A DNA stretch of 39,407 nt, from the NCBI GenBank assembly GCA_031284585.1, contig JAITXT010000005.1, positions 1 to 39,407 of the forward strand, read 5' to 3'. Shown here one piece after another: positions 15,674 to 23,390 of this stretch. Under the pieces are notes generated by a model. It was not told the DNA's origin and made no database searches. It saw nothing but the letters and a program-made list of their open reading frames with translations. A program made the position numbers and the translations under genes. The DNA is from Acholeplasmatales bacterium (GTDB lineage Bacteria; Bacillota_I; Bacilli_A; Acholeplasmatales; Acholeplasmataceae). Within the stretch, counting starts at the first letter, position 1. Every line of letters begins with the position of its first letter.

Positions 15674-17415
15674 TTATTATCAACTACTTCTTGATCTTCT
15701 TGTGGAGTCTCTTCTAATCCTATATAATTAATATCTCTTAAATCAGTAATATAAGGGATAACAATGGGATTTCTTAATGTATTTTCAAATATCTTTTTTT
15801 CAAGATATTCTTTGATTTCTTTTTCACAATCTTCCTTGTTAAAGTTATCATTATTCATGAATTTAAATACGATATCTATTATTGAATGTGTGAGTTGATC
15901 AGTATATTTTTCATTTGCTTTCATATAAATAAATCCTCTAGAGATTACATTTGGTTCACAAATAAAGATCTTGTTTTTTGAATCAACTGAAATAATAAAA
16001 GCTATGATACCCTCAGTAGATAGAACCTTTCTATCTTTTACAACTAAAGAGTTGTTAGAAGTTGTTGTACTACCATCAATGTATACATTTCCTGATGGAA
16101 CTGTTCCATCTTTGATAATTTCATCTTCAGTTAATTTAGCAACTTCACCGTTATTTAATACTAAAATATTTTCTTTTTTGACTCCACAATCAATAGCTAG
16201 AGCTCGATGTGTCATTAGCATATGGTATTCACCATGAACAGGAATAAAATATTTAGGTCTGGTGAGACAAATCATTAATTTCAAATCATTTTGAGAAGCA
16301 TGTCCAGAGGCATGAGTATCTGTTAATGGTCCATGTTGAATTACTTCTACTCCAAATCTAAATAATTGATTAACTGTTTTATTTATTCCTTCTAAATTTC
16401 CAGGAATTGGAGATGAAGAGAAAATTACAGTATCCCCAGGAATTATTTTGATTAGTTTATGAGAACCATTAGCAATTCTTGATAAGGCAGCTAAAGGCTC
16501 CCCTTGGCTACCTGTAAGTAAAATAACGATTTCACTAGCGTGATAATTTTGAATTTCTTCAGGTTCCATAAATACTCCCTTTGGAAATTTAATATATCCA
16601 GTTTCAACTCCTGCTTCTATTGCTCTTTCCATTGATCTTCCAGAAACTAATATCTTGCGTCCATTTTTATAGGATGCTTCAATTATTTGTTGTAAACGAT
16701 AGATGTTAGAGGCAAAAGTAGCAATTAGTATTCTACCTTTTATATCTGAGAAAATATCACTAATAGATTTTCCAACTTTACTTTCAGAAGTTATTAATTC
16801 TTCTCTTTCTGCATTTGTAGAATCAGATAGAAGACATAAGACTCCTTTTCTCTTTATTTCTGATAGTTTATCATATTCCGCATGTGGTCCTACCGGTGTT
16901 AAGTCAAATTTAAAGTCTCCTGTATGAAAAATGATACCTTGTTTAGTATGAAAACAAATTCCAAACATGTCAGGTATTGAATGGTTTAATCTTATGAAAC
17001 TCACTTTAACACCATCAAAATCATATTCCGAATAGGAAACAAATTGTTCAATCATAGGGGCTGGAATATCAGGAAATTCCATTAATTTAAAATCTAGTAG
17101 TTCGGCTGCTATTCCACTTACAAATATTTTAGGGATTGCTACTTTACGTAGTAGATAGGGAATTCCTCCAATATGATCCTCATGGGCGTGAGTTATAAAA
17201 AGACCTTGAATTCTATCACTATTTTCAACCAAATATTGATAATCTGGAATTACATAGTCTATTCCTAAAAGGTGACCTCCAGGAAACATTACTCCTGCGT
17301 CAACGATAAATATCTTGTTTTCGATTTCGAAGACATAGGAATTTTTACCTACTTCACCTAAACCTCCAAGTGCAAATATTGCTATTTCATTTTCATTAGT
17401 TATAAATTTACTCAT
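15670..17415 (-). CDS. rnj: ribonuclease J
   Basis: A 581-residue metallo-beta-lactamase/beta-CASP RNase that matures and degrades RNA in Bacillota by 5'-3' exonuclease and endonuclease cuts. The start ALGGLGEVGKN is typical. Zinc ligands lie in THAHEDH (H76, H78, D80, H81), HTGDFKFD and the beta-CASP segment with DSTNAERE, GSQGEP, SGHASQND and PVHGEYHML. The C-terminal domain is full length. The ATG follows CGGAG at eight bases. Only one copy is in the window, so J1 or J2 cannot be decided, although length and motifs favour J1. Confidence 0.94.
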   Translation of the reverse strand: MSKFITNENEIAIFALGGLGEVGKNSYVFEIENKIFIVDAGVMFPGGHLLGIDYVIPDYQYLVENSDRIQGLFITHAHEDHIGGIPYLLRKVAIPKIFVSGIAAELLDFKLMEFPDIPAPMIEQFVSYSEYDFDGVKVSFIRLNHSIPDMFGICFHTKQGIIFHTGDFKFDLTPVGPHAEYDKLSEIKRKGVLCLLSDSTNAEREELITSESKVGKSISDIFSDIKGRILIATFASNIYRLQQIIEASYKNGRKILVSGRSMERAIEAGVETGYIKFPKGVFMEPEEIQNYHASEIVILLTGSQGEPLAALSRIANGSHKLIKIIPGDTVIFSSSPIPGNLEGINKTVNQLFRFGVEVIQHGPLTDTHASGHASQNDLKLMICLTRPKYFIPVHGEYHMLMTHRALAIDCGVKKENILVLNNGEVAKLTEDEIIKDGTVPSGNVYIDGSTTTSNNSLVVKDRKVLSTEGIIAFIISVDSKNKIFICEPNVISRGFIYMKANEKYTDQLTHSIIDIVFKFMNNDNFNKEDCEKEIKEYLEKKIFENTLRNPIVIPYITDLRDINYIGLEETPQEDQEVVDNN

Positions 17416-17648
17416 TGTAAATACTCCGTTTCATCGATTTATTTCTATTATTATTAACTACCATAGATGAATTATTTATATTGTACTATATTTAGAGAAA
17501 AAAAATAAAATAAAGAACTTTTAATATTTTTTTACTTTAAATTACTTTTTTGAAAGTTTTAATTTTATCTTTTAAGATTTGTTCTTATAATTAATCTAAA
17601 ATATTAAATTATGTAAGTGTATAAAATTTCCTTAATTTAACTTTCTTT

Positions 17649-17657
17649 TGATATAAT
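17649..17657 (+). promoter_or_regulatory. extended -10 promoter giving a leaderless HAD mRNA
   Basis: TGATATAAT ends at 17657 and the next ATG begins at 17664, the same six-base gap as at uvrC. The linking bases are also nearly the same (TTTATT there, TTAATT here). No ribosome binding site is present. Confidence 0.65.
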
Positions 17658-17663
17658 TTAATT

Positions 17664-18440
17664 ATGGAATGTTATATTTTCTTCGATCTTGATGGAACTA
17701 TTTTTGATTCATCAAGCAGTAAAGTACCAGATAATACAATTAAATTGTTAAAGTTATTAAAAAATAAAGATGGATACCATTTAGGTTTAGCAACTGGAAG
17801 AGGTCCAGCAAAATTAAACGTAATTAGTGAAATTCTTGATTTGTTTGAATATGTGATTACTTTTAACGGAGCATTTGTCAAATTTAGGGATAAAGTTATT
17901 TATGACGAACCTTTACCAAGAAGCTTTGTATCTCTTTTTAGAGCGAAATTAGTTGATAAAGATTTTAGTTACGGGCTAGTATCTCTTGATAAGGAATATG
18001 TAAATCGTCTAGATGATAAAGTGACTTATAATATTAATACTATAAAAAATATTTCTCCTATAATTCTAGATAATAAAAAATTCAATGAAAAATGTTATCA
18101 AATGTGGGTGTTTCCTGATAGTGAGATAGAAGTGAAAGAACTAATTAAAGATTACAAAAGAATTACTTATTATAATTGGATTACTGGTGGTTATGATATT
18201 TGTTTAAAAAATATTGGTAAAGAAAAAGCAATCGCTACATGTCTGAAAGGAATTAAAGATTATAAATTAATTACCGTAGGGGATGGAACAAATGATATTA
18301 AAATGCTTAAGATGGCAGATATTGGAATCTTAATTCCAAATTCTAAAAATGATTCATTACTTGGAATTACTAAATATCATGCAAGAGGGATTAAAGAAGA
18401 TAAGCTTCTTGATTATTTCAAAGAATTAAAGATAATTTAA
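17664..18440 (+). CDS. HAD-superfamily (Cof type) sugar phosphatase
   Basis: A 258-residue phosphatase of the Cof subfamily. Motif I is FFDLDGTIFDS (nucleophile Asp and the +2 Asp), the threonine/serine motif follows in LATGRG, a cap domain spans about 80-185, and the end motif is VGDGTNDIKML. Such enzymes remove phosphate from sugar phosphates, nucleotides or FMN-like substrates, mostly with broad specificity. Message predicted leaderless. A small membrane protein follows 20 bases downstream, probably on the same transcript. Confidence 0.85.
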   Translation: MECYIFFDLDGTIFDSSSSKVPDNTIKLLKLLKNKDGYHLGLATGRGPAKLNVISEILDLFEYVITFNGAFVKFRDKVIYDEPLPRSFVSLFRAKLVDKDFSYGLVSLDKEYVNRLDDKVTYNINTIKNISPIILDNKKFNEKCYQMWVFPDSEIEVKELIKDYKRITYYNWITGGYDICLKNIGKEKAIATCLKGIKDYKLITVGDGTNDIKMLKMADIGILIPNSKNDSLLGITKYHARGIKEDKLLDYFKELKII

Positions 18441-18460
18441 AAAAGGGGAGATGAAATAAA

Positions 18461-18811
18461 ATGGAAAAAGATTCAAATATAGAGACAATTGATTTTAAAA
18501 AAGAAATAGTATTTTTTAGATTAAAGACTCTAATACCAGTTTTGGTTATGACAGTTATTCTTTTAGTTTTAGATATTTTTATTCCTTCTTATAAAGGATT
18601 AAAAGGATTTCCTTATTTAGAAAAGAATTATTTTACTGGACTATTTATTTGGTCTATTTCGATGGTTTTTGTTTTTGCTTTTATTCATTATTATTTCTTT
18701 TCTTTATCAGCATCTAAAATAAAAAAGATGATTTATAAATATTACCTTAGTGTTCTAGGTATTATTACAATTGTAAATCTTGCTTCTTTTATTTCAATTA
18801 TTTTTTATTAA
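18461..18811 (+). CDS. small three-helix membrane protein
   Basis: A 116-residue protein. A charged N-terminal segment of about 22 residues is followed by three hydrophobic helices at about 27-45, 64-85 and 95-115. No motif I recognise. GGGGAG lies 11 bases before the ATG. It is in the same direction as the HAD gene and its end overlaps coaD on the other strand by 4 bases. Confidence 0.6.
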   Translation: MEKDSNIETIDFKKEIVFFRLKTLIPVLVMTVILLVLDIFIPSYKGLKGFPYLEKNYFTGLFIWSISMVFVFAFIHYYFFSLSASKIKKMIYKYYLSVLGIITIVNLASFISIIFY

Positions 18812-19296
18812 TAGGTTTCTTTTTTTAGTTTAGCTATTACATCGCATACTATTTCTTTGGGAACAAATTTTGAAATATCGGCGTTAAATTTTACTAATTC
18901 TTTGATTGATGAGGAAGAAACATATTGTTCTTTATGAGTAGGTATTAAAAAGATAGTTTCAATATTAGAATTAATATGGCGATTAAATTGAAATAGTTGG
19001 TATTCTTTTTCATAGTCCGCAAAATTTCTTAAACCTCTAATCATAATATTAATATCGTTCTCTTTGGCATATCTTACTACTAAATCATTAGTAGAAGATA
19101 CGATAACATTTTTAAAATTAGCTACGCATTTTTTAATAAATTGAACTCTTTCTTGCTCAGTAAAGGAGTGTTTTTTAGTATAATCGTCAGCAACCACTAC
19201 GTGTAGTTCTTCAAACATTTGTGATGATCTTTTAATAATATCTAAGTGCCCGGTTGTAAGTGGGTCGAATGTTCCTGGGTAAATTGCTTTTTTCAT
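18808..19296 (-). CDS. coaD: phosphopantetheine adenylyltransferase
   Basis: Joins 4'-phosphopantetheine and ATP to dephospho-CoA, the fourth step of coenzyme A synthesis. The 162 residues have the nucleotidyl transferase start MKKAIYPGTFDPLTTGHLDI (T/HxGH motif), the RGLRNFADYEKE segment and YVSSSSIKEL, corresponding to the ISSTxIR motif. I begin at the ATG at 19296 because GGAGG lies seven bases upstream; a frame extended to a TTG at 19311 would place that ribosome binding site inside the gene. Divergent from the membrane protein at 19357. Confidence 0.95.
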   Translation of the reverse strand: MKKAIYPGTFDPLTTGHLDIIKRSSQMFEELHVVVADDYTKKHSFTEQERVQFIKKCVANFKNVIVSSTNDLVVRYAKENDINIMIRGLRNFADYEKEYQLFQFNRHINSNIETIFLIPTHKEQYVSSSSIKELVKFNADISKFVPKEIVCDVIAKLKKETY

Positions 19297-19356
19297 TCTT
19301 AATTCCTCCAAATATTTAATAATATTATATAATATAAATATAAAGAAGGTGGAAAA

Positions 19357-19758
19357 GTGGTTAAAATTGGCAGAAAAAGTTTAATATTTCAATTATATTT
19401 AGAAATAACATTTTTGTTTGTTTCGGCAAATGTCTTGATTCTATATTTTTTCAGCGAAAATGGAGTATATTATTTTTTAACTTTAGGTATCTATATTTTG
19501 ATTTCTCTTTTAGGAATTCTTTTTTATTTTTTCTATAAGAGTAAAGATTATTACTACTTCCCAAAAACTCTATATACATTCCTAAATGCACAACTATATT
19601 CCTTTATTGGAGTTTATGTGGTAAGTATCTTTTTTAAAATCTTACCTTATGATTTAATAATAACTATTATTACGGGATCCATTTTAATATTTTTATCTCT
19701 TTTTGGAATTATTCTTGTCTCTTATATGTATAGAATAAGAGATAAATATAAATATTAG
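19357..19758 (+). CDS. small four-helix membrane protein
   Basis: 133 residues with four predicted membrane helices (about 12-30, 36-60, 75-95, 100-125) and short positive loops. It begins on GTG with GAAGGTGG six bases upstream; the next ATG lies near the end. A TATAAT at 19328-19333 can serve as its promoter, back to back with coaD. No recognisable family. It opens a run of small membrane-protein genes. Confidence 0.6.
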   Translation: MVKIGRKSLIFQLYLEITFLFVSANVLILYFFSENGVYYFLTLGIYILISLLGILFYFFYKSKDYYYFPKTLYTFLNAQLYSFIGVYVVSIFFKILPYDLIITIITGSILIFLSLFGIILVSYMYRIRDKYKY

Positions 19759-19828
19759 AAATTTAGATAATAAGATTTATATAGATAAAGCAGAGATTTT
19801 TATTAATAAATACAGGAGATTAAAAGAA

Positions 19829-20092
19829 ATGATTCTACCAGATTATGCAGTTGTAATTATATATTTTATTGCTATTAGTTTGGAAATATTTTTATCTATT
19901 TTAAAGTATCTACATTTTGGTTTTTTTCTTCCAATAATTACGTGTATTTTATATTTAGTTTTACCTAGTAATCCTATTTTTTGGCTTATTTTCATCGAAT
20001 TGGGATTATTTATTTGTATTATTCTAATAAAGATTTTTATTAAAGTTAGGCAAAATAAAAAAATAGATTCTTTAAAAACAGGGGATTTATAA
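19829..20092 (+). CDS. small membrane protein
   Basis: 87 residues, three hydrophobic helices with little else (about 8-25, 30-48, 50-72) and a short basic tail. CAGGAG lies ten bases before the ATG. One base separates its stop from the next gene, so the two are almost certainly translated together. No family recognised. Confidence 0.6.
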   Translation: MILPDYAVVIIYFIAISLEIFLSILKYLHFGFFLPIITCILYLVLPSNPIFWLIFIELGLFICIILIKIFIKVRQNKKIDSLKTGDL

Positions 20093-20093
20093 T

Positions 20094-20729
20094 ATGGAAA
20101 TAAAAAGAATATTAAAAAATTTTGCTTTATTTTATCTTTGTTTTGCTTTATCCATATTATTATTTTTTTCTGTTAGACTTTATATTGATCAAAATCCAAA
20201 TAAAGTATTTACATTAGAAAAAGATTATCAAACATCGAATATTTCAGAACTTTTTAGTGATATTGCAGATCTTTTGGACTGCGAGATTGAGAATATTTAT
20301 TTTCCAAGTGGATTCGATTTTGATTATTACGGAATTATTCATATTTCAAGTTCTGAAGTTTCTATTAAAAACATGAATTATCTTATTAAATCAAGTTTTA
20401 TTCAAAGTGAAAAATATCTTTTCGTTATCGAAGAAAATGTTAAAACCCGTCGTTTTCAAAGATCGGAAACACTCTCTGCGGTGGATGTTATTAATGTTGT
20501 AGATAGCATTGATTTTGATGAATATTTACCATTTTGTAGAGTTTCTTTTTTTTGGAAATTTATTAATAAAATTGATCATATGGAATTTAATTATCAATAT
20601 TTATTTGAAAACGAAGGTTTTACTAAAGTTACTGAGGATAAGTCCGGATTATTTATTAAATTAGAAGTGCTTTGGGATATTAGCGAGGATGGCTTTAAAG
20701 AGAGGATTATATTTTATTATCCTAAATGA
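20094..20729 (+). CDS. membrane-anchored protein with an outside domain, unknown function
   Basis: 211 residues: a basic N-terminus, one membrane helix (about 9-29) and then about 180 residues of mixed alpha/beta sequence that should lie outside the cell. There is no cysteine at a lipobox position. I recognise no domain. Start codon one base after the previous stop; the preceding gene supplies the ribosome binding site (CAGGGG). Probably a surface protein that works with the small membrane partner. Confidence 0.6.
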   Translation: MEIKRILKNFALFYLCFALSILLFFSVRLYIDQNPNKVFTLEKDYQTSNISELFSDIADLLDCEIENIYFPSGFDFDYYGIIHISSSEVSIKNMNYLIKSSFIQSEKYLFVIEENVKTRRFQRSETLSAVDVINVVDSIDFDEYLPFCRVSFFWKFINKIDHMEFNYQYLFENEGFTKVTEDKSGLFIKLEVLWDISEDGFKERIIFYYPK

Positions 20730-20776
20730 TTAGGGTTATATGAAATATTTATTCTAAAGTATTTAAAGTAATTGTT

Positions 20777-20794
20777 GAACCAAATGTCTGGTTC
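20777..20794 (+). other. short hairpin before the frameshifted gene
   Basis: GAACCA, a six-base loop, TGGTTC. It lies just before the AAGGAGG ribosome binding site of the broken gene. No T-run follows, so it is not a clear terminator; a role in mRNA stability or translation is possible. Confidence 0.35.
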
Positions 20795-20808
20795 TTAAGG
20801 AGGTTCTA

Positions 20809-21148
20809 GTGGTGGAGGCAAACACTTTGAAAAAAGTCACGTAAGAATAAAATTTATGTAATTATTGCGACAAGCGTAGTTTTAATACACTTTATTTTTA
20901 TTTTTCTTTTAATTCCTATTGTCTCTCATACTTATGGGACTGGGTGGCAAGGTAATGAATATAAGATACCTGTTGGAATTATACTTACCATCTTATTATA
21001 CCTTGCACTAATTTTAAAACTAAAAACAAATAGAATAATTTTTTTAATTTTTTACTATTTTTTTATTTTTCTTCTTCTTTTATCCGTCTATATCTGGGCA
21101 GTAGTTTTTAGCTATAGTGGTAGGGTGTACAGAAGGATTTTAAAGTAA
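20809..21148 (+). pseudogene. small membrane-protein gene broken by a one-base insertion
   Basis: AAGGAGG is followed by GTG GTG and the frame VVEANTLKKVT, which stops at 20842-20844. From the A-run at 20830-20835 the +1 frame is open for 104 codons to the TAA at 21146-21148. It encodes three hydrophobic helices much like the neighbours (for example YVIIATSVVLIHFIFIF). That frame has no start codon of its own after its last upstream stop. If the six A bases were five, both parts would join into one protein of about 112 residues. I infer a frameshift mutation or a sequencing error in the homopolymer. Confidence 0.6.
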
Positions 21149-21192
21149 ATTTGTGGCGTTATTGCTAAATATTACTAATTATTAGTTTTTTA

Positions 21193-21201
21193 TGATACAA
21201 T
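21193..21201 (+). promoter_or_regulatory. extended -10 promoter of the rimP-nusA-infB operon
   Basis: TGATACAAT, one base off the consensus seen elsewhere in the window. Transcription would begin near 21206-21209, giving a leader of about 60 bases with a hairpin. Confidence 0.5.
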
Positions 21202-21227
21202 TATTATGAACTTAAATAATGTTACTG

Positions 21228-21257
21228 TAAGTGGATTTTCTAAGTCCACTTATTTTT
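21228..21257 (+). promoter_or_regulatory. rimP leader hairpin, possible attenuator
   Basis: TAAGTGGA (21228-21235), nine-base loop, TCCACTTA (21245-21252), then five T. It ends five bases before the rimP ribosome binding site. The stem plus T run is terminator-like. From memory, similar GTGG/CCAC hairpins stand before rimP in many Bacillota. A frame of 21 codons beginning with the ATG at 21206 runs through the hairpin and stops in an ATGA overlap with rimP. Confidence 0.6.
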
Positions 21258-21267
21258 ATGGAGGGAT

Positions 21268-21687
21268 ATGAAAGAGGAAGAAATAATTTTAAAATTAAAA
21301 AGTGTTTTAAATGAAAATGAATCTTTTTTCAATTCCGAAAAGAGAAATGAGGGTAAAAGTGTAATTCTAACTTTGTTTATTGATGGAGTAGATAACTTGG
21401 AAAGATTATCAAGTATTCATAAAAGTTTGAATAAACTATTAGATGATTCCTCCCTTGATGATAATTCTTTCCTTGAATTATCTACGGTAGAACATGTTAG
21501 ACATCTTGAAGAGACGGATATTGATTTTATAGGTTCTGATGCAAAGATTTATCTAAAAGATGGATCTCTTCTCCAAGGTGAAATTCTAGATTTTGATACT
21601 GAAAAGATTATATTAAAAGTAAATCTTAAAGGAAAATTTGTCAAAACAGAAGTTGTAAAAGTTAATATTCTTGACATTGTATGTTAA
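21268..21687 (+). CDS. rimP: ribosome maturation factor RimP
   Basis: Helps the 30S subunit mature. At 139 residues it is a little shorter than most. The central part shows VILTLFIDGVDNLERLSSIH and the LELSTVEHVRHL region in place of the usual EVSSPGLDRPL, a clear drift. The C-terminal SH3-like part follows (KIYLKDGSLLQGEILDFDTE). Assigned as much from position as from sequence: rimP directly precedes nusA across Bacillota. GGAGGG lies directly before the ATG. Confidence 0.85.
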   Translation: MKEEEIILKLKSVLNENESFFNSEKRNEGKSVILTLFIDGVDNLERLSSIHKSLNKLLDDSSLDDNSFLELSTVEHVRHLEETDIDFIGSDAKIYLKDGSLLQGEILDFDTEKIILKVNLKGKFVKTEVVKVNILDIVC

Positions 21688-21723
21688 GTTTATAAATAAA
21701 ATTTAATAAGAGAGGTAATTATC

Positions 21724-22830
21724 ATGAAAGTAAAAGGTTTAAATGAAAGAATTCTAGGAATAGCAGATGAGTATAGTATTACTAAAGAACAAGTAATCGA
21801 AGTTTTAAAATACGCTTATACTCATGCTTGTAGAAGAGAAAAGTGCGATATTAATGGCACAAAGTATGATGTAAAGAAGGTTGAAGTAGATATTGATTTA
21901 GAAAAAGAAGAAATTGATTGCTATGACGTCTTTATAGTAGTAGATGAGATGAGAAAAGACGAAGATGTCGTAAATGCTCAGTTATTAATTGATGTTGCGA
22001 AACAAGTAGATAGAAAAGCAACTATTGGATCTTTTGTTAAAGTTTTAGTAAAACCAAAAGAATTTGGTAACAATGCTTCTCAAGAATTAAAACAAAGAAG
22101 TTTTGAATGTGCTCTTTCATTTAAGAAAGAAAATACTAATGCCTATTTCCATGAAAACAAAGGAAAAGTTATTGGAGCAAGAGTTATCAGTAATGAAAAC
22201 GGAAACTATTTATTATCAATTGGAAATGGTTTACTTCAAACTGTTTTGACTAATGAAGCTAGACTTCCAAAAGATAATTTTAAAAACGGAGATAGTATCT
22301 TTGTTTTAGTTCAAAATGTATCGATTGAAAAAAACAACAAAGGTTGGCCAAAAGTAACAGTTACTAGACGGGGAAAAGAATTTGTTAAAAGACTTCTTGA
22401 ATTAAAGATTCCAGAAATTGCGGAAGGTCATGTTGAAATATTAGGTATTTCAAGACAAGACGGTGAACGTAGTAAAGTAGGTGTTCGTTCTAACATGGCA
22501 GAAATAGATGCTATTGGAGCATGTTTAGGTACTAAATCTTCTAGAATTAAAGAGATTAATGCTATTTTATCAGGTGAGAAAATAGATCTATTTAAGTGGA
22601 GTGACAACGAGAAAGAATTAATTAAAGCAGCTCTTGCTCCTGCGGAAGTAATTGCGGTTGCTGAAGTAAATATGACTCTTAAAAGTGCATATGCAATCGT
22701 TAAAAGTGACAAATTGTCTCTTGCAATCGGTAGAACTGGGCAAAATGTATCATTAGCCGTTATGGCAACCGGTTGGAAAATTGATATTAAGAGTGAAGAA
22801 CAAGCAAACAGCGATGGTATTTTATATTAA
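21724..22830 (+). CDS. nusA: transcription elongation and termination factor NusA
   Basis: 368 residues: the N-terminal RNA polymerase-binding domain (about 1-125, with VIEVLKYAYTHACRRE), an S1 domain (about 145-205) and two KH domains (about 210-360) with the RSNMAEIDAIGACLG and LAIGRTGQNVSLA motifs. There is no C-terminal acidic repeat, as is normal for Bacillota. It modulates pausing and termination. It stands 36 bases after rimP, with AGAGAGG eight bases before the ATG. Confidence 0.95.
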   Translation: MKVKGLNERILGIADEYSITKEQVIEVLKYAYTHACRREKCDINGTKYDVKKVEVDIDLEKEEIDCYDVFIVVDEMRKDEDVVNAQLLIDVAKQVDRKATIGSFVKVLVKPKEFGNNASQELKQRSFECALSFKKENTNAYFHENKGKVIGARVISNENGNYLLSIGNGLLQTVLTNEARLPKDNFKNGDSIFVLVQNVSIEKNNKGWPKVTVTRRGKEFVKRLLELKIPEIAEGHVEILGISRQDGERSKVGVRSNMAEIDAIGACLGTKSSRIKEINAILSGEKIDLFKWSDNEKELIKAALAPAEVIAVAEVNMTLKSAYAIVKSDKLSLAIGRTGQNVSLAVMATGWKIDIKSEEQANSDGILY

Positions 22831-22832
22831 TA

Positions 22833-23090
22833 ATGCAAATTATTAATAAAAGAACTTGTCTTTTAACTTATAAAAAGTTAGATCTTGTTGATTTAGTGAG
22901 ATTAGTCGTTAAAGAAAATGAACTAATTTTAGATGAATCTAATATTCTTAAGCAAAGAGGTTATTATATCGGAAAAAAGAATATTTATTCTTTTGAATTA
23001 AATAAAATTGTAACAATTTTAGAGAAAAGAACAAAAAAAACTTTGAGTACTAGCCTTATAGAATGGTTGAAAAACTATTTAGGTGAATGA
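22833..23090 (+). CDS. rnpM: YlxR family RNA-binding protein (RNase P modulator RnpM)
   Basis: 85 residues of the YlxR fold. The start KRTCLLTYKKLDLVDLVRLV follows the family pattern R-x-C-(I/L)-x-T. The QRGYYIGKK segment stands for the family's GRGAY motif, with the first glycine changed. Two bases after nusA, the standard order. Reported to bind RNase P RNA and slow its activity. It ends with TGA directly before the next ATG. Confidence 0.85.
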   Translation: MQIINKRTCLLTYKKLDLVDLVRLVVKENELILDESNILKQRGYYIGKKNIYSFELNKIVTILEKRTKKTLSTSLIEWLKNYLGE

Positions 23091-23390
23091 ATGAATTTAT
23101 CAGTTTTGGGGTTATGTTATCTAGCTAGGAAAATAGTTTTTAGTGATGATATACTTCCTCATTTAAAAAAAAATAAAGTGGCTCTAATATTAATAGCCAG
23201 TGATGCTTCTCTTAACACAACTAAAAAATTTACTGATAAAGCAAACTTCTATGGATGCGAGGTAATTAATAGTGTTAGTTCTTATGATATAAGTCTTAAT
23301 TTAGGAAAGGCAAATATCAAAGTCATAGGAATTTTAGATAGGGGTTTTGCAAAATTAATAAAAAAGGAGGTTTTGGATGAAAAATTATAA
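23091..23390 (+). CDS. ylxQ: YlxQ, L7Ae/L30e-type RNA-binding protein
   Basis: 99 residues with the L7Ae/L30e pattern: an early helix and strand (VLGLCYLARKIVFSDD), VALILIASDAS, a middle asparagine-rich helix and LGKANIKVIGILDRGFAKLI. Related proteins bind kink-turn RNA; the precise role is not known. It begins directly after the rnpM stop and overlaps infB by 14 bases. Confidence 0.8.
   Translation: MNLSVLGLCYLARKIVFSDDILPHLKKNKVALILIASDASLNTTKKFTDKANFYGCEVINSVSSYDISLNLGKANIKVIGILDRGFAKLIKKEVLDEKL

Noticed and set aside
19297-19311. TTG start of coaD five codons upstream
   Set aside because: The GGAGG ribosome binding site would lie within the coding sequence, and MKKAIYPGTF is the normal CoaD start.
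20809-21148. Programmed +1 frameshift
   Set aside because: No stimulatory structure or rare-codon/stop slippery site of known type at the shift point; a one-base insertion in the A-run explains the data more simply.
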